From Hyphochytrium catenoides (taxonomy: Eukaryota > Sar > Hyphochytriomycetes > Hyphochytriales > Hyphochytriaceae): a DNA stretch of 59,359 nucleotides. The stretch's first letter is position 1. Every line of letters begins with the position of its first letter. The notes beneath the pieces were generated by a model. It had not been told where the DNA came from and made no database searches. It saw only the letters and a program-made list of their open reading frames with translations. Where the stretch lies: positions 1 through 59,359 of the forward strand of contig FLMG01000171.1 of assembly GCA_900088475.1 (NCBI GenBank), in the 5' to 3' direction. Shown here piece by piece: positions 11,289 to 23,934 of this stretch. The position numbers were made by a program, and so were the translations under genes.

Positions 11289-13569
11289 ATGGAGTCTTCG
11301 GAGCAGGGCTTAAGAGAAGAGCTCGTCCCTGGTAGCGGCGTGTATCGGGGAACGACCCTTGTGAAGGACTTTGAGGGACACGGACGATTTCGTGGTATTA
11401 TTACTTCGTACTGCGCGCCTTTCTTTCGGGTGGAGTATCCAGAAGATGGGGATGTTGAAGACTTGGAGCTGCAGGATGTGCTCGCACTGCTGGTGGGAGG
11501 AGAGCAGCGCCGGGACGTTGAACAAAGAGCCGAGGGAACCCTCCACTATGAGGAAAGGGTGGATCCACCAGCGCTCGCGGAGAAGAATCAGGTGGAGGTG
11601 GATAAGCTGCAACTGCTTAAAAAAGAAGAACCTGGACAGGCTGAGGGGTACGAGTACGAGGAGGACTATTTTGAGGAGAATACCTCAGAAACGGGGGATA
11701 AGGAGGGATCTACACCATTTCCCTCCAACCCACTCAGCGGTGGCTCTTTAGCTCAGGATCCTCATGAACGACAAAATGAACCGGTTCAGATAGAGCTGAG
11801 TGAAGGGGAGAATGTTCATTGTGGCAGGACGGTGGAACCCACGAATTACTCCGAGGCCTGCAGATCGGAAGCTGGAACAAGTGAACCAAGCCATCGTACA
11901 TCGACAAACGGGCCCTCCCATTCTCTTCCCCTCTTCGGCTCTGTCAAGATGGACAACATAGCCTTAGGAGAGACAGCGAAGCCACTTCCATCTCCTCCAA
12001 AGCCTGCGCAAGCATCTGAGCAGCTTCAAGACCTTCTCCATTCCCTATTTCCTCAGTCATCTAGTGTGCCGAAGCAACGGAAGGTGTATCACACTTCGCC
12101 AGGACGGAGCATGCCTCCAGCTCTTCCGCCTAGTCCAAAGAGGGAGCCCATGTCCCACCTGAAAGTGGGAAAAGAGCGCGGGCGGCCCAAAGCAAACCCC
12201 GAGAAAGATCTGTACGTTAATGTGTCCTGCTTCGTTGCTATATCAGGGGCTTTTCTGAGACTCAGGTGTCATGGCATCTTCTTCTTCGCTTCCTCTGTTT
12301 CTTTCCCTTAATCAACTCTATCAGGCTGTCCTGCCGTCTGTCTTTCTGACGCTATCTCTTCTCTAGGCCCAGCTTCGATAAGGTGGAGCCCCGTCCTCCA
12401 TCCTTCCCCGCGCTTATCGTTCCTGGTGGACAGGAGGACTGGAAGGCTAGAATGAATGTTCATCGGGCACCGCGTAGCCCACCCCCAAAGAACAAAGAAG
12501 TCTCCAAGCCCAGCCATCAGCCCCATAAGCTTGCTGAGGGAAACGTCGCGGAGGAGGAATTAGCTGGAGGGCCGGATGAGACGACAAATCCGAACCAATC
12601 AGGAAATAAGAAACAAGATCTTGGCGGCCCTACTCTTCTTTCTCTGCGGTACCCTGGGAAGCTACATGAGAGCACCTTGATGGTGTTAGAGAAAGTGGCG
12701 GACTATATGGACAGACACCACATCCGCCTAATCGACCTATTCAATGGCTCAGAGCACTTCGCTTCCACTTCCCTTAGTGCTCAGGAGTTTAGAAGGCAGC
12801 TGAGGTTGCGCATCGGTCTTCATCTCTCCATGAGAGAGGTGAGACGCTTCCCCTTCAATGCACCTTGTCCTTAAAGAGTCCTTTTATCTTTTCCTTTTAC
12901 CATTCTCACGGTTCCTGAGGAGGGAGGATCAACACGATAACCGTCATCACTTCTAAGATGAGTTTTTGGTCCCATCCTTGCCTTACGCAGGTGTATGAGA
13001 TAGTCCAGCTGTTAGACACTAATGGAGACGGAGATGTTGAGATGAAGGAGCTGGAGGTAAGTCAAACACCGACATACCTAGGGTAGGCAAGACATTATTA
13101 AGCTTCTGATGGAAACGACACAAGGAAGCTGCCTAAGACATGCATTAGAGTGGTCTTATTAGTTCTTGGTCTTTCCCACAAGCAACTTCCTTCCTTTGGT
13201 GTCGTAGCTGCCTCTCGTGTCACTCACTCATAATGCCTACTTAGTCTGACGCGTTCACTGTCTCAGATCGCTGTTCGAGAGATGCGCCGTAGAGCGAACG
13301 GTCGTGAGCAGATGAGCTCATTCCAGCAGCTAGCATACGACAGCTTGCAGCAGAAAGTCAGTCGAAAGTATGAGCTTATCTTGGGAATGTGCCAGACACT
13401 TTGCGATGAGAACGGGGCCTTCGATGTCCAATCCTTCCAAAAAGGTCTAAAGACGTGCGGTGCCGGTCTCTCAGACAGGGAAATCAAGGCGTTCACCAAA
13501 ATGCTGGACCCAGCGCACAAAGGCCTGATTGAGCTGAACACCATTAAAAACTGCGTTGTCTTTAGATGA
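11289..13569 (+). CDS. Tudor-like domain protein with C-terminal EF-hands
   Basis: No single orthologue is recognised. Exons 11289-12211, 12367-12838, 12991-13056 and 13267-13569 give 587 residues. Residues about 17-65 have the Tudor-like pattern (V-K-D-F-E-G-H-G-R-F-R-G ... RVEYPEDGDVEDLELQDV) known from plant PTM/EDM2-like and many algal chromatin proteins. A long acidic, Pro/Ser-rich and presumably disordered region follows. The C-terminal third holds EF-hand helices: one canonical loop, DTNGDGDVEMKE, encoded by the 66-bp third exon, flanked by degenerate ones (LFNGSEHFASTSLSAQEF before; DENGAFDVQSFQKG and DPAHKGLIELNT after). A calcium-responsive chromatin or scaffold protein is possible but inferred. 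The 3' end is uncertain: an open frame at about 13676-13864 (PTLEIDSFESPHQG onward) looks coding, but I could not join it in frame. Confidence 0.7.
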
Positions 13570-13954
13570 CAGTGGATGCCACTGTCCTCTCCATCGCCCC
13601 TTGCTTGTTTGTTTCCTATTTATTTGCTATTGCAATGTCTGGCGGCACTCTCTTTCCTTACTCCATAGCAGCTTCCGCAGACCAACGCTCGAAATAGATT
13701 CTTTTGAAAGCCCCCACCAAGGCTTTACAGAGCCTACGCCAACAGTCACTTTGACTTCGCGTGCCGTCTGCTCTGATAGTACGGCGATTTGCCCGCATCA
13801 GATCCAGTTGAGGAGAGGAGCAAAAGTGCGGCCCCTTTTCCCTCCACCTGGAACACTTGTATAGAGACCAGCCCATGGCACAGGACAGGCTAGTTAGCTT
13901 GATATATTGAAAAATACATAGTTCCTCATCTTTGTTCTTTCCTATACCTCTTTC
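13570..13954. other. Convergent 3' region, possible unlinked exon
   Basis: It lies between the stop codons of two convergent genes. From about 13676 to 13864 one forward frame is open after a good acceptor (TTACTCCATAG) and ends in TAG, with a composition like coding sequence. It may be a last exon of the upstream Tudor/EF-hand gene or of an alternative transcript. Confidence 0.3.
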
Positions 13955-16900
13955 CTACTCATCCCCTCCGTCTTCCGAGTCATCCTCCAGATCGATGTCA
14001 TTCTGGGTATCAATGACACGAAAGCCTTCCAGAAACTCCTTGTAAGAAAGTTGACCGTCCTTATTCCTGTCTAGAGCTTTCATCAGCTCCTCGATCTGAA
14101 CCGACGATATGGGGTTGTCAAGCAAGCGATTGATGGTATGCAGCCCTTGCTTGAACTCTTCTATCGACACGGTGCCGCTGTAGAAGGAATAGAGAGGAAA
14201 ATGACTAACTGACAGTATCGCAACGGATGAAATGACCAAAGGGACCTACCTATTATCCACATCGAACATCCTAAAGGCGCTCCGCATGTGAATCCTGTGT
14301 TGGAATAGTACATTCGCCACTTGCTGCAAAATTGAATGCTGCCACGTCGGCTCATCGTTCTCAAGGCTTGCTTCTTCCGTCTTGTCGCGGATCTTGAAAG
14401 CATGCACGAACTCTGCAACAAGAGGAAACAGAGCGGTCACGGATGCGTGAGGAGAGGAGTGGTCAATGGGCAGATTCTCGAGCAGACAACAAATAGAACA
14501 AGGAGGAAAGTTGGGGTTGGAGGGTGAGAATGAGTAGCAGGAAAGCATTAGCTCTCTTTGCTCACAAAGGCTATCGGATAGAGGACAGCCTTGAAATTTG
14601 GCTCACCTTTGTACTCAATGCATCCATTGTGATCATCATCAATCTGTGCTGCCAAATTCGAGGCTTGCTGCTTGCTGATAGCTGGCTCCATCGACGAGAC
14701 AGCCGTAGCAAACTCTTCATAGGACAAGACGCCATCGTTGTTGCTATCATAGTCCTTAAATGCGGCTTCGAGGTCAGCCTATATCACGTATGACCGGGAG
14801 AGAGAGAATTGTGAGACAAGCCATCTAAGACGAACAGGGCAATCTCGTACAGCCAAGTGAATACAAGCGCTGAGGGACGCGAAGAGCAAGGAGGAAGGGT
14901 AACAAAGACGTGATGTAGTTGAAATGCTCTGTAGAAGGGCGTTATGAATGACTGCGAAGACACTCCGCATGCTTCTTTGCTCACCGCCGCTCTGAAAATA
15001 GCCGCCCCTATCTTAGACAGTAGCGCTTGCGTCTCCGCATCGAACCGCCGTGAGGGCCTAACTGGCCTCAGCTGCGAGCCAGACCGTTTTCTTGTCTGGA
15101 CATCGCCATCCTCCTCCATTGTTGATGCCTGTACATCACTGAAGATAACCTCAAAGCGACTAGCAAACTCCACAAAGTCCACTTTCCCGTCCTCATTGGT
15201 GTCAGCACTCCTCATAAGCTCGTAGGTCTGTTTCATTGCGAGTTTGTTGAGAGACAACTCAACAAATCAAGCCAAAACAGGTAAGCTCATCTCAAAGTAC
15301 CTGTAGGTCTGAAAGTCCAATGTCTAGCTTTTTCAAAGTATTGATGAACTCATCGTACTGGATGTGCCCATCCTCATCAGTATCAAAAAGCTTGAATGCT
15401 TGTTCTAAATTTCCAGCTCCCAAGGCGGTAAACAGCTTCATACAGATCTTCGTAATGACTGCAGTCTGCCATTCCTCGTTATCCACACTCATCTGGATCT
15501 GATAACGCTCTAAGAACCTGGGAACGACATGAAAACATCATTACAAGGCCACTGCATCGACGGCTGGTCCACGTCGGACCGCATACAATAGGCAATAGGA
15601 GGGAGCTATGGGAGTTTTCACATCGTCCGCCTCTTCAGCAGTATGAGGTGGCGGTCCAACCAAGATAATGTTTCAGAGCTTTTGCAATAAGCGAAGACCG
15701 ACCCCGCAAGGAAACGAAACCGAAAAATGTTGCGGCATTGAGCTGGGAGCTAAAGAGAAGCCTGGTAACAAGACTGCGGAAAACTGTGGCATCTGCTCTT
15801 CACAAGAAAGATTGCTGGGGGTGCACATACCGCGAGTAGTTGATAGTTCCATCCCCTTCCGCCTCAGCAAGCTTTTTTTGATAGAATAAGAATGGGATGT
15901 CTAAATGTAGTACACTTCTCAGCGCTTCGGACCACAGAAGCCGGGTTACCCTGCCACTTCGCGACTTGTCCCTCTGTGTGAAGAACCAGTAAAGAGATGG
16001 CTTGTTGTCCACTATTCGTTCTACTATGAGACGGATGTTGTCTCTCTCTAACTTCTCTGCCTGACGACTCTTCGGAAGAGTCTTTGAGATCCCCGGTGTA
16101 GAAGGCACTCCAAAGTCCGTCTGCTGAACACTGTGTGCGTAGAATTGCTGGATTTCGGGCTGCAGATCTGCACCTAGAGTAAGAAAGGCGCCCTTGTTCG
16201 CTTGGGTTCCACAGTAGCGCGAAGCAGAGAATAGAGTGATCAGTCTCCCTCCGTGTAGGACCTGCATGCATGCAATGACTATTAGAGCTATGGCAACTTA
16301 AGGATCGAAGAAATAGGTAGAGCCCAAGACTAGAAAAGCAGTCTAGGCATGCGACTGTTTCTCGCTCACAGGCGGACTCACCTCGTAGCCCTCTTGCACG
16401 CACTCGTGAGAGCGAACAATCAACGCGATGCCGTTGACGGCACAGAAGTTATTGGTTACGTCCTGACCAAACTCAACTCCTGCACCTCTTTCTGACGGTT
16501 GTCGACCCTACAGAGTGACGCATAAACTATGTCTTAGCAATTCCGTCGAGACTTTATCTCCATCTCTCTACGACCTCAATGGACCCAGCCTAATCTCTAT
16601 TCTATTTAGGGTCTTGACCTCTCGACCCCTCTCCTCCCTTAACTCTCGTGATGTCACCTCTCAGCATGCTTTGCGTATGCATACCATAATAGGCCGAGGG
16701 TCGCTCCACAGCATGTCCTCAAACACCTGGTCCTCGAAGTCTGGATTGTGAAGCGGAGGTTCGCGTTTGCGGTTGATCGCCTTTAGGTGCGCTAATGTCA
16801 CGCTATCCCGCGCAAAGAGGCCTCCGTGTACCACAAAAATCTTCTCTTGTACCACTGCACATAGTGGTAGAGCATCAAAACAGTCCTATGAACAAAGGTT

Positions 16901-18829
16901 AGCACACGTTTAGGAGAGCTGTCGAGCGGAAAGAATGGAGGTGTGAGCATTTGACAGAGTATCAAGATATAAGGCTTGCGACTGGAAGGTGACAGCCAGT
17001 TAAGGCTCGCAGCAGTGTAGGGCAAACAAAATCTCACGCAATCCCATCGCATGGTTGAAGGAAGTTTTAACGCGCTATGGTCCTTTGCAGTTAGATCAAG
17101 ACTCAGAGCCAACTGAAGAGAGCTTCTGTCTCACATGAAAGCATTTCAAGCAGTTGACAGCCCTCTGGGGGTCTCCATACGCTGAGCCATCATACTTGTT
17201 CAGGATCTCATCTTCGAAGCCCATCCAGCTGTTCTGGCTCCGAGATTCGTGGTTGCCTCGGTTGACAAAGACTGAGTTCGGATAGAGTAACATAAAGGCG
17301 CAGATCGTCATATACACCTGCGGCAGGAAGAGATTGAAAACATTTCAGATGAATGGCTGTCTAGCTGTGAGAACGGAATTAGTTAATGACAACAATGCCT
17401 GCTGTTAGAAAGGGCACTCTAAGCACTCTAGTCACACTTTAAAACGGATCTTATCATTCTCAGCATGACATGTACTCCAATATAAGAGTCTGACCTCCGC
17501 GCCACTATCTCCTCTGTCCACGAAGTCGCCATTGAATAGATATTGATTCTTTTCTGAGGGAAGCCCATTGATTGTAAAGATCGAGAAGAGGTCCTGCGAA
17601 GATTAAGAACAGTTGTAAGTGACTGCCGACTATATCATTGCTGTCTTGGGCGGCCATGCAAGATAACGGAAGTACGACTGAGCAGGAGACGAATGGGTCT
17701 TGAAGCTGCTTGAAGAGTGAAGCGTATCACGTCGAAGTGGCACTACCTGAAGCTGGCCGTGCAGATCGCCCACAATCGTTATCTTCTCATCCTTAGCCAC
17801 ATTGATCTCTTGAAGGGTGTGCTTCTTGGCCTGCATTTTCTTTACTTTTTCTAAAACCTCTCGCGTATATCTAGAGACACAGAGAGTGGGAATCTGTTGT
17901 ACGGATTGCGAAAGTGCACAGCAGCCAGACCACTTACACATAATGGAGTGAGTATCCTTGCTTGAAATGATCTAGCATGTCTAGTACTATCTCCAAAGAG
18001 AGAGGGAACGATATATGTGGGCCCTTATATTCAGGCTCGATGAAATCCAGATCCGCTGAACCCTGTCTAGAGTCAAGAATCTGGAGAAGGTGTCGATCGT
18101 CAGAAAAGTGCACTGCAGCTGCAGAGAGCAGAGGCGTGGAGGCATATCACCTTTTTGGAGGCAAGTGGAGAAAGCGTCTTCTCCGCATTCTTAAGCTTTA
18201 GCCCCCTTTTGAGCATCAGTTGCTCTTCATGGTTGTCCAAGACATTCCAAGTGTGAGCATTGAGCTCTTGACGGAACTGAGTACGAGGATGACCGTTGCA
18301 ATGGGTATAAGTACCAAGCTAGAACGAGGGTGTGATATAAACCAGCGCTACCTTCTTCTTCGCCAGCAACCTTCTGACCGCTGTCTGTATCCGACAAGCG
18401 GAATAAACTTTGACATCCCAGGGCTAGGACCGAGAAGGGGATGTGTTTAGCTAAGAACGGTACACTACAGGACCTTAACGGGTCATGAGGTATACGGATA
18501 GTCTTAGCTATGTGGTACCTGTACGAGTGACTGTCGGCAGAAGAGACCCCGCTGTTCTGGACACTGGAAAAGCTGCTTGCCCATGTAGAGCCCATTGCAT
18601 GTTCCCATGGGGCGATCGAGCTCGATTCCTACGTGTGCTCCTTGCTTCTCTTTGCCCGGAAGAATACTTGGACCCCACCGGACCACCTAATAGCCCACCC
18701 AACTGCGATTAGACACTTCGGGAGAGCTCCGATCAGCGCCTCTCAGTATCTTACCCCTGGAAAACGTGATCTGGCGATGACTTTATCGCCAACGGTAACT
18801 GGAGCTTCCGCCATCTGTACGTCGTCCAT
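13955..18829 (-). CDS. CAP-Gly/IQ/PP2A-like phosphatase with six EF-hands (PPEF/RdgC-like)
   Basis: A serine/threonine phosphatase of the PPEF/RdgC family (calcium- and calmodulin-linked) carrying an extra N-terminal CAP-Gly domain, a fold that binds C-terminal EEY/F tails of tubulin and EB proteins. Sixteen exons: 18829-18755, 18686-18519, 18423-18352, 18318-18151, 18080-17938, 17870-17747, 17593-17495, 17317-17135, 16885-16685, 16507-16382, 16261-15831, 15517-15301, 15227-14985, 14778-14607, 14412-14250, 14177-13955; 935 residues. Order: CAP-Gly about 14-81 ([41 protein letters not shown]); IQ-like helix about 88-105 ([15 protein letters not shown]); phosphatase about 190-500 with GDLHGQ, GDFVDRG, RGNHE, VVHGG, RSHE; then EF loops [72 protein letters not shown]. 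The first two loops are 36 residues apart, as in calmodulin, which fixed the splice site between them. All exon phases agree. Animal PPEFs have two to five EF-hands and, as far as I know, no CAP-Gly. Confidence 0.9.
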
Positions 18830-20127
18830 ACCTCTACTCAACTAGTGCTTACGTCGCCTCAAGGCTCCGACCACGACACTGAAGTAAGCTAGTGATGTAA
18901 GGGAACTTATTGTCGAGGAGGTGTGGTTCCTCTTTCCAGCGATGGACGAAAGTGGCCCCTCTAGAGAAGATGACGACAGGTTAGTGACGGAGCGGACGAC
19001 AATGTTAGTTGACATGTGTCTCCTCATCTCAGACAATAGCAAGGACTCTCTTACCTGTTGCCAGATGACTCCGTTGTAAAGTTTAGGACGCTTAGCAGAC
19101 TCTGCTAATCAAACGTTGAGGGACAACATGAAGCTAACGTTCACTCACGGTGCTTCTATTCCGGGCAGCCGCCCCTGTAATGCCCTCTATGGATGACTCG
19201 GTCCCAATAACTGATGCCGCTGATTCTCAAGCCGGCACACAAGAGAGAGTAGAGTCCTCATTAGATTCTATCCATCGACCCAAAGAGAGGTGACACGCCA
19301 TTTCCTTTGCCACTCTGTCTCTCTCACATGCTGTCTTGAGTCTTCCTACATGCCGCGCTTGGCTTACTGCTGCACTGGTTGAGGGAAGAAAGCGGCTGTT
19401 ATTATTATCTACTACTTAGAACTACCCGCCGTCCCCTTGTGTCCTCTTTCTTCTCAACTGATTCCCCGCAAAGCCAAGAGACAGAGGACAGACAGAGGGA
19501 TGTAAGAGGTAGAGAGGTATAACTGATTAGTAGGATGTGAATATGTAACTTGGCGGACAGACAGAGAGGAGACAAAACAAGTGAGAGATATTGGCGGGTG
19601 CATAACAGAAAAGGGAGGAGGGAAAAAGGAAGATGGAAGAAAGAGGACGCTAGCCAGAGACAGAGAAAGACGAGATGCCATTGCCATAGTCAACAGAACG
19701 AGTAGATGGCAGTCAGAGTCAACTAGAGACAGGGGAATACAGAAGTTATTTAGTCGTACAAGTAGTGTTACAGTAGAAAAGGGCCACAGCTTAATTAATC
19801 CTACAAGTATCTTACTCTAACGGGACTAACCCTGGTATGCAGAGTCTTATAGTTCCATGTGAAAGGGCGTACTACTACGAAGAGTGTGGGAAGGCGGATT
19901 CCTAATGAATCTACTCTGGTTCAGAACACTGCATCCAAAGGTTTGTGTTGTTGTGTGATACTGTAGTCTGATCCTTTCAAGCGTCCGAATCTTTGCGGAA
20001 AGAAACGGGTGTATGAATCAGGAGGAACCAGAATTTCATTATTTCGAAGGCTTCAAAGAAAGTTACCGAAAGCTTCCCGGCGAAGGAGAAGCCAAAGTCC
20101 GCCATTGAGGCATTGTATATGAATAGA
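18830..20127. other. Intergenic region between divergent genes
   Basis: About 1.3 kb upstream of the CAP-Gly phosphatase. It contains purine-rich GACAGA/GAGACA-type low-complexity stretches near 19480-19580 and 19660-19740. I see no recognisable gene. Confidence 0.4.
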
Positions 20128-20493
20128 TTATCTCAAAGGCTCTACTATTTCACAGGAGGGAAAACCGGAGTTGGACATCACTTGCCATTGTTCTCTGGAG
20201 ATTTGAAAACCTGAATTGATCTCTAGCGAAGTGTTAGATACAAATAGCTTGTGTGTGACTCTAACTGTGTTTATTGTCTCAGTTAGAGTAAACTCATAGG
20301 CATCGCTGCTCCACACGACAGAGTGGGTTTGGCGCTTACTTGATTGAGGTTCTTGTGAGGAAGCATCTCCCAGCCACAATCTCTGCCGCAGCTTGGATTG
20401 CAAGCACTTGAGCACGCTCAATCCAAGAGAAACTGCAGATACTTCTTCATTCTTTATCTGACAGAGCTTCTTGCTTGAGCTTCGTCCCGTCAC
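20128..20493 (-). CDS. Hypothetical single-exon protein
   Basis: An uninterrupted 121-codon reverse frame, head-to-head with the UAP56 gene about 170 bp away. The product starts MTGRSSSKKLCQIKNEE and is Ser/Thr-rich, with one weakly hydrophobic stretch (VSAVSLGLSVLKCL) and no signal peptide or known motif. Lack of introns is atypical here, so it may be chance. I do not recognise it. Confidence 0.25.
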   Translation of the reverse strand: MTGRSSSKKLCQIKNEEVSAVSLGLSVLKCLQSKLRQRLWLGDASSQEPQSSKRQTHSVVWSSDAYEFTLTETINTVRVTHKLFVSNTSLEINSGFQISREQWQVMSNSGFPSCEIVEPLR

Positions 20494-20666
20494 GTTCTAT
20501 CGCAGTCGTACCAAGTTACAGAAGGTACACAGAGTCTCACTTAGCTTTCTCTTCATCTCCAATCAACTCTAGTCCCCGGCGGGGCTACGATATCTCGGCA
20601 GAATCTTTTTCTCTCCACGTACTCAAACTCGTCTGTCTGCCTGGCAGAACAAACATCATTGCCAAC

Positions 20667-22497
<1,831 letters not shown>

Positions 22498-23934
22498 GAC
22501 ACTACCCGACCCAATTGCCATCTAATATTCCTAGCAAAATATATGCATACCCCATCAGGGCCGTCTTATATCTTCTCCTCTATCAGAGATCCCCGGGTGC
22601 AGAGTCGAGGTTCTTCTCAGGTCTATTCTTAGCCGCCCCGTAGGGCAGTGCTTATACAGGAGTCTTAATGCACATCTTCGAACCTTATTATGTCGCATGT
22701 AGGCCGAAAAAAAGCTGAGCTACAATTCATGTGAATAAGCTATCCTATTCCCTCGCATCAACATATTTACCTCCACCATCCCTTCAGCTGAAGGAAGAGG
22801 CAGTACCTCAGAGCTCTCCTATCACAATCATCGTCTTGGCCGTGCAATGTTCACGGCTCAATATAGAAAAAGGCGCTGTGAGCCTGTTGAATACTTAGTC
22901 ACGGCATTATCAGTCAAACAGACTACCACATCTCTCTCTTCCTTACCCTCTTCTGCAGCGTGATCTCTCTATTTCCTTGCTGTCTCTAACTCTGAAGTCT
23001 TCATAGCTCATGACCCACTCGAAAGAGCGGCAGAGCTATTGAGAATGACAAGCTGCAGAACTGCAGACTCCTTGTCTGCAATAACTCTCCATACAAAACA
23101 CTCCTTTCTCCTATGTCACACCGTGGACATTGCGAAAGGAAGATCTCCGTTGGTGCCTTCCATGTACAGAAGAAGTTCTATGACCAGCCATCAAACATGT
23201 TCGTCGCGGTTCTTAACCCTAGGCGGTATATTATCGGACAACTGTGTGATCAGCCTTGGCTAGGACATACAGATAGCTCTCAAGGGAGGAGTATTTATGG
23301 GTCTCGGGAGTTCTTCCTATCCAGCCTTGGCTTGGGAAGAGCCAGAGTAGGGGTAGAAGGAGACAGAGGACTGGGTTGATGGTTATTTTGAGGATCACTA
23401 TCCTGCTCGAGGTATGAGAAGCTTGCTAGAGAGACGGCGGCAAGAGACAATGAACACCTTTGAGCACAGGCTGGAGAGTTATACAGGGCAAGAGACAGGA
23501 AGACAGACAGAGTCGAGAGGCCAAGAAGAAGCCGAACAGCGCACAAGGGCAAGAATCCTTGCTGTTGAACCACCATGACTATGCTCTCTTAGACCAATCA
23601 GCAGGCAATAATAGCACAGGAGACAATGACTTGCACTTGAGGTTCTTCCCAGAGACGGACAGAGCTAACAGAAGGCGATCCGCGAGAAAGAGAAGTACCA
23701 GTGTGGAAGCAAATTTTCAACAACAGAGACCAGTTTGGAGCTTCTCCTTGCTCTGCAGTGGATCCAGAAGCTCTGAAAGCTTGGTGAGGAGAACGAGGCA
23801 GATCGACATATGCAACGTTCCGCCAGCAAATAGCCAAAACTGTACTAGGCAACTCGGGCCTGGCTGCCGGCACTTGCCGCAGTCGGTAAGTCACGCCATT
23901 GATAGCTTGTGAAGCAGGTTCGGGAGTTGTCAGA
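22498..23934. other. Intergenic region
   Basis: About 1.4 kb between UAP56 and the kinase. A 150-codon frame at 23460-23912 and shorter frames carry no known motif. Purine-rich AGACAGGAAGACAGACAGAG occurs near 23496. An acceptor-like site just before the kinase ATG would allow a non-coding first exon here. Confidence 0.35.

Noticed and set aside
18504-18712. Separate small CAP-Gly gene
   Set aside because: The CAP-Gly exon ends with a consensus donor in phase 0 that joins the IQ exon of the phosphatase; read-through adds only Pro-His-Ser before a stop.
19480-19740. GACAGA-rich DNA as a satellite or CRISPR-like array
   Set aside because: The units are irregular, without constant spacing or unique spacers; this is simple purine-rich sequence, and CRISPR arrays are not expected in a nuclear genome.
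23460-23912. 150-codon forward frame before the kinase
   Set aside because: Composition is low-complexity and Arg/Ser-rich, it has no known motif and lies in purine-rich DNA; chance is more likely.
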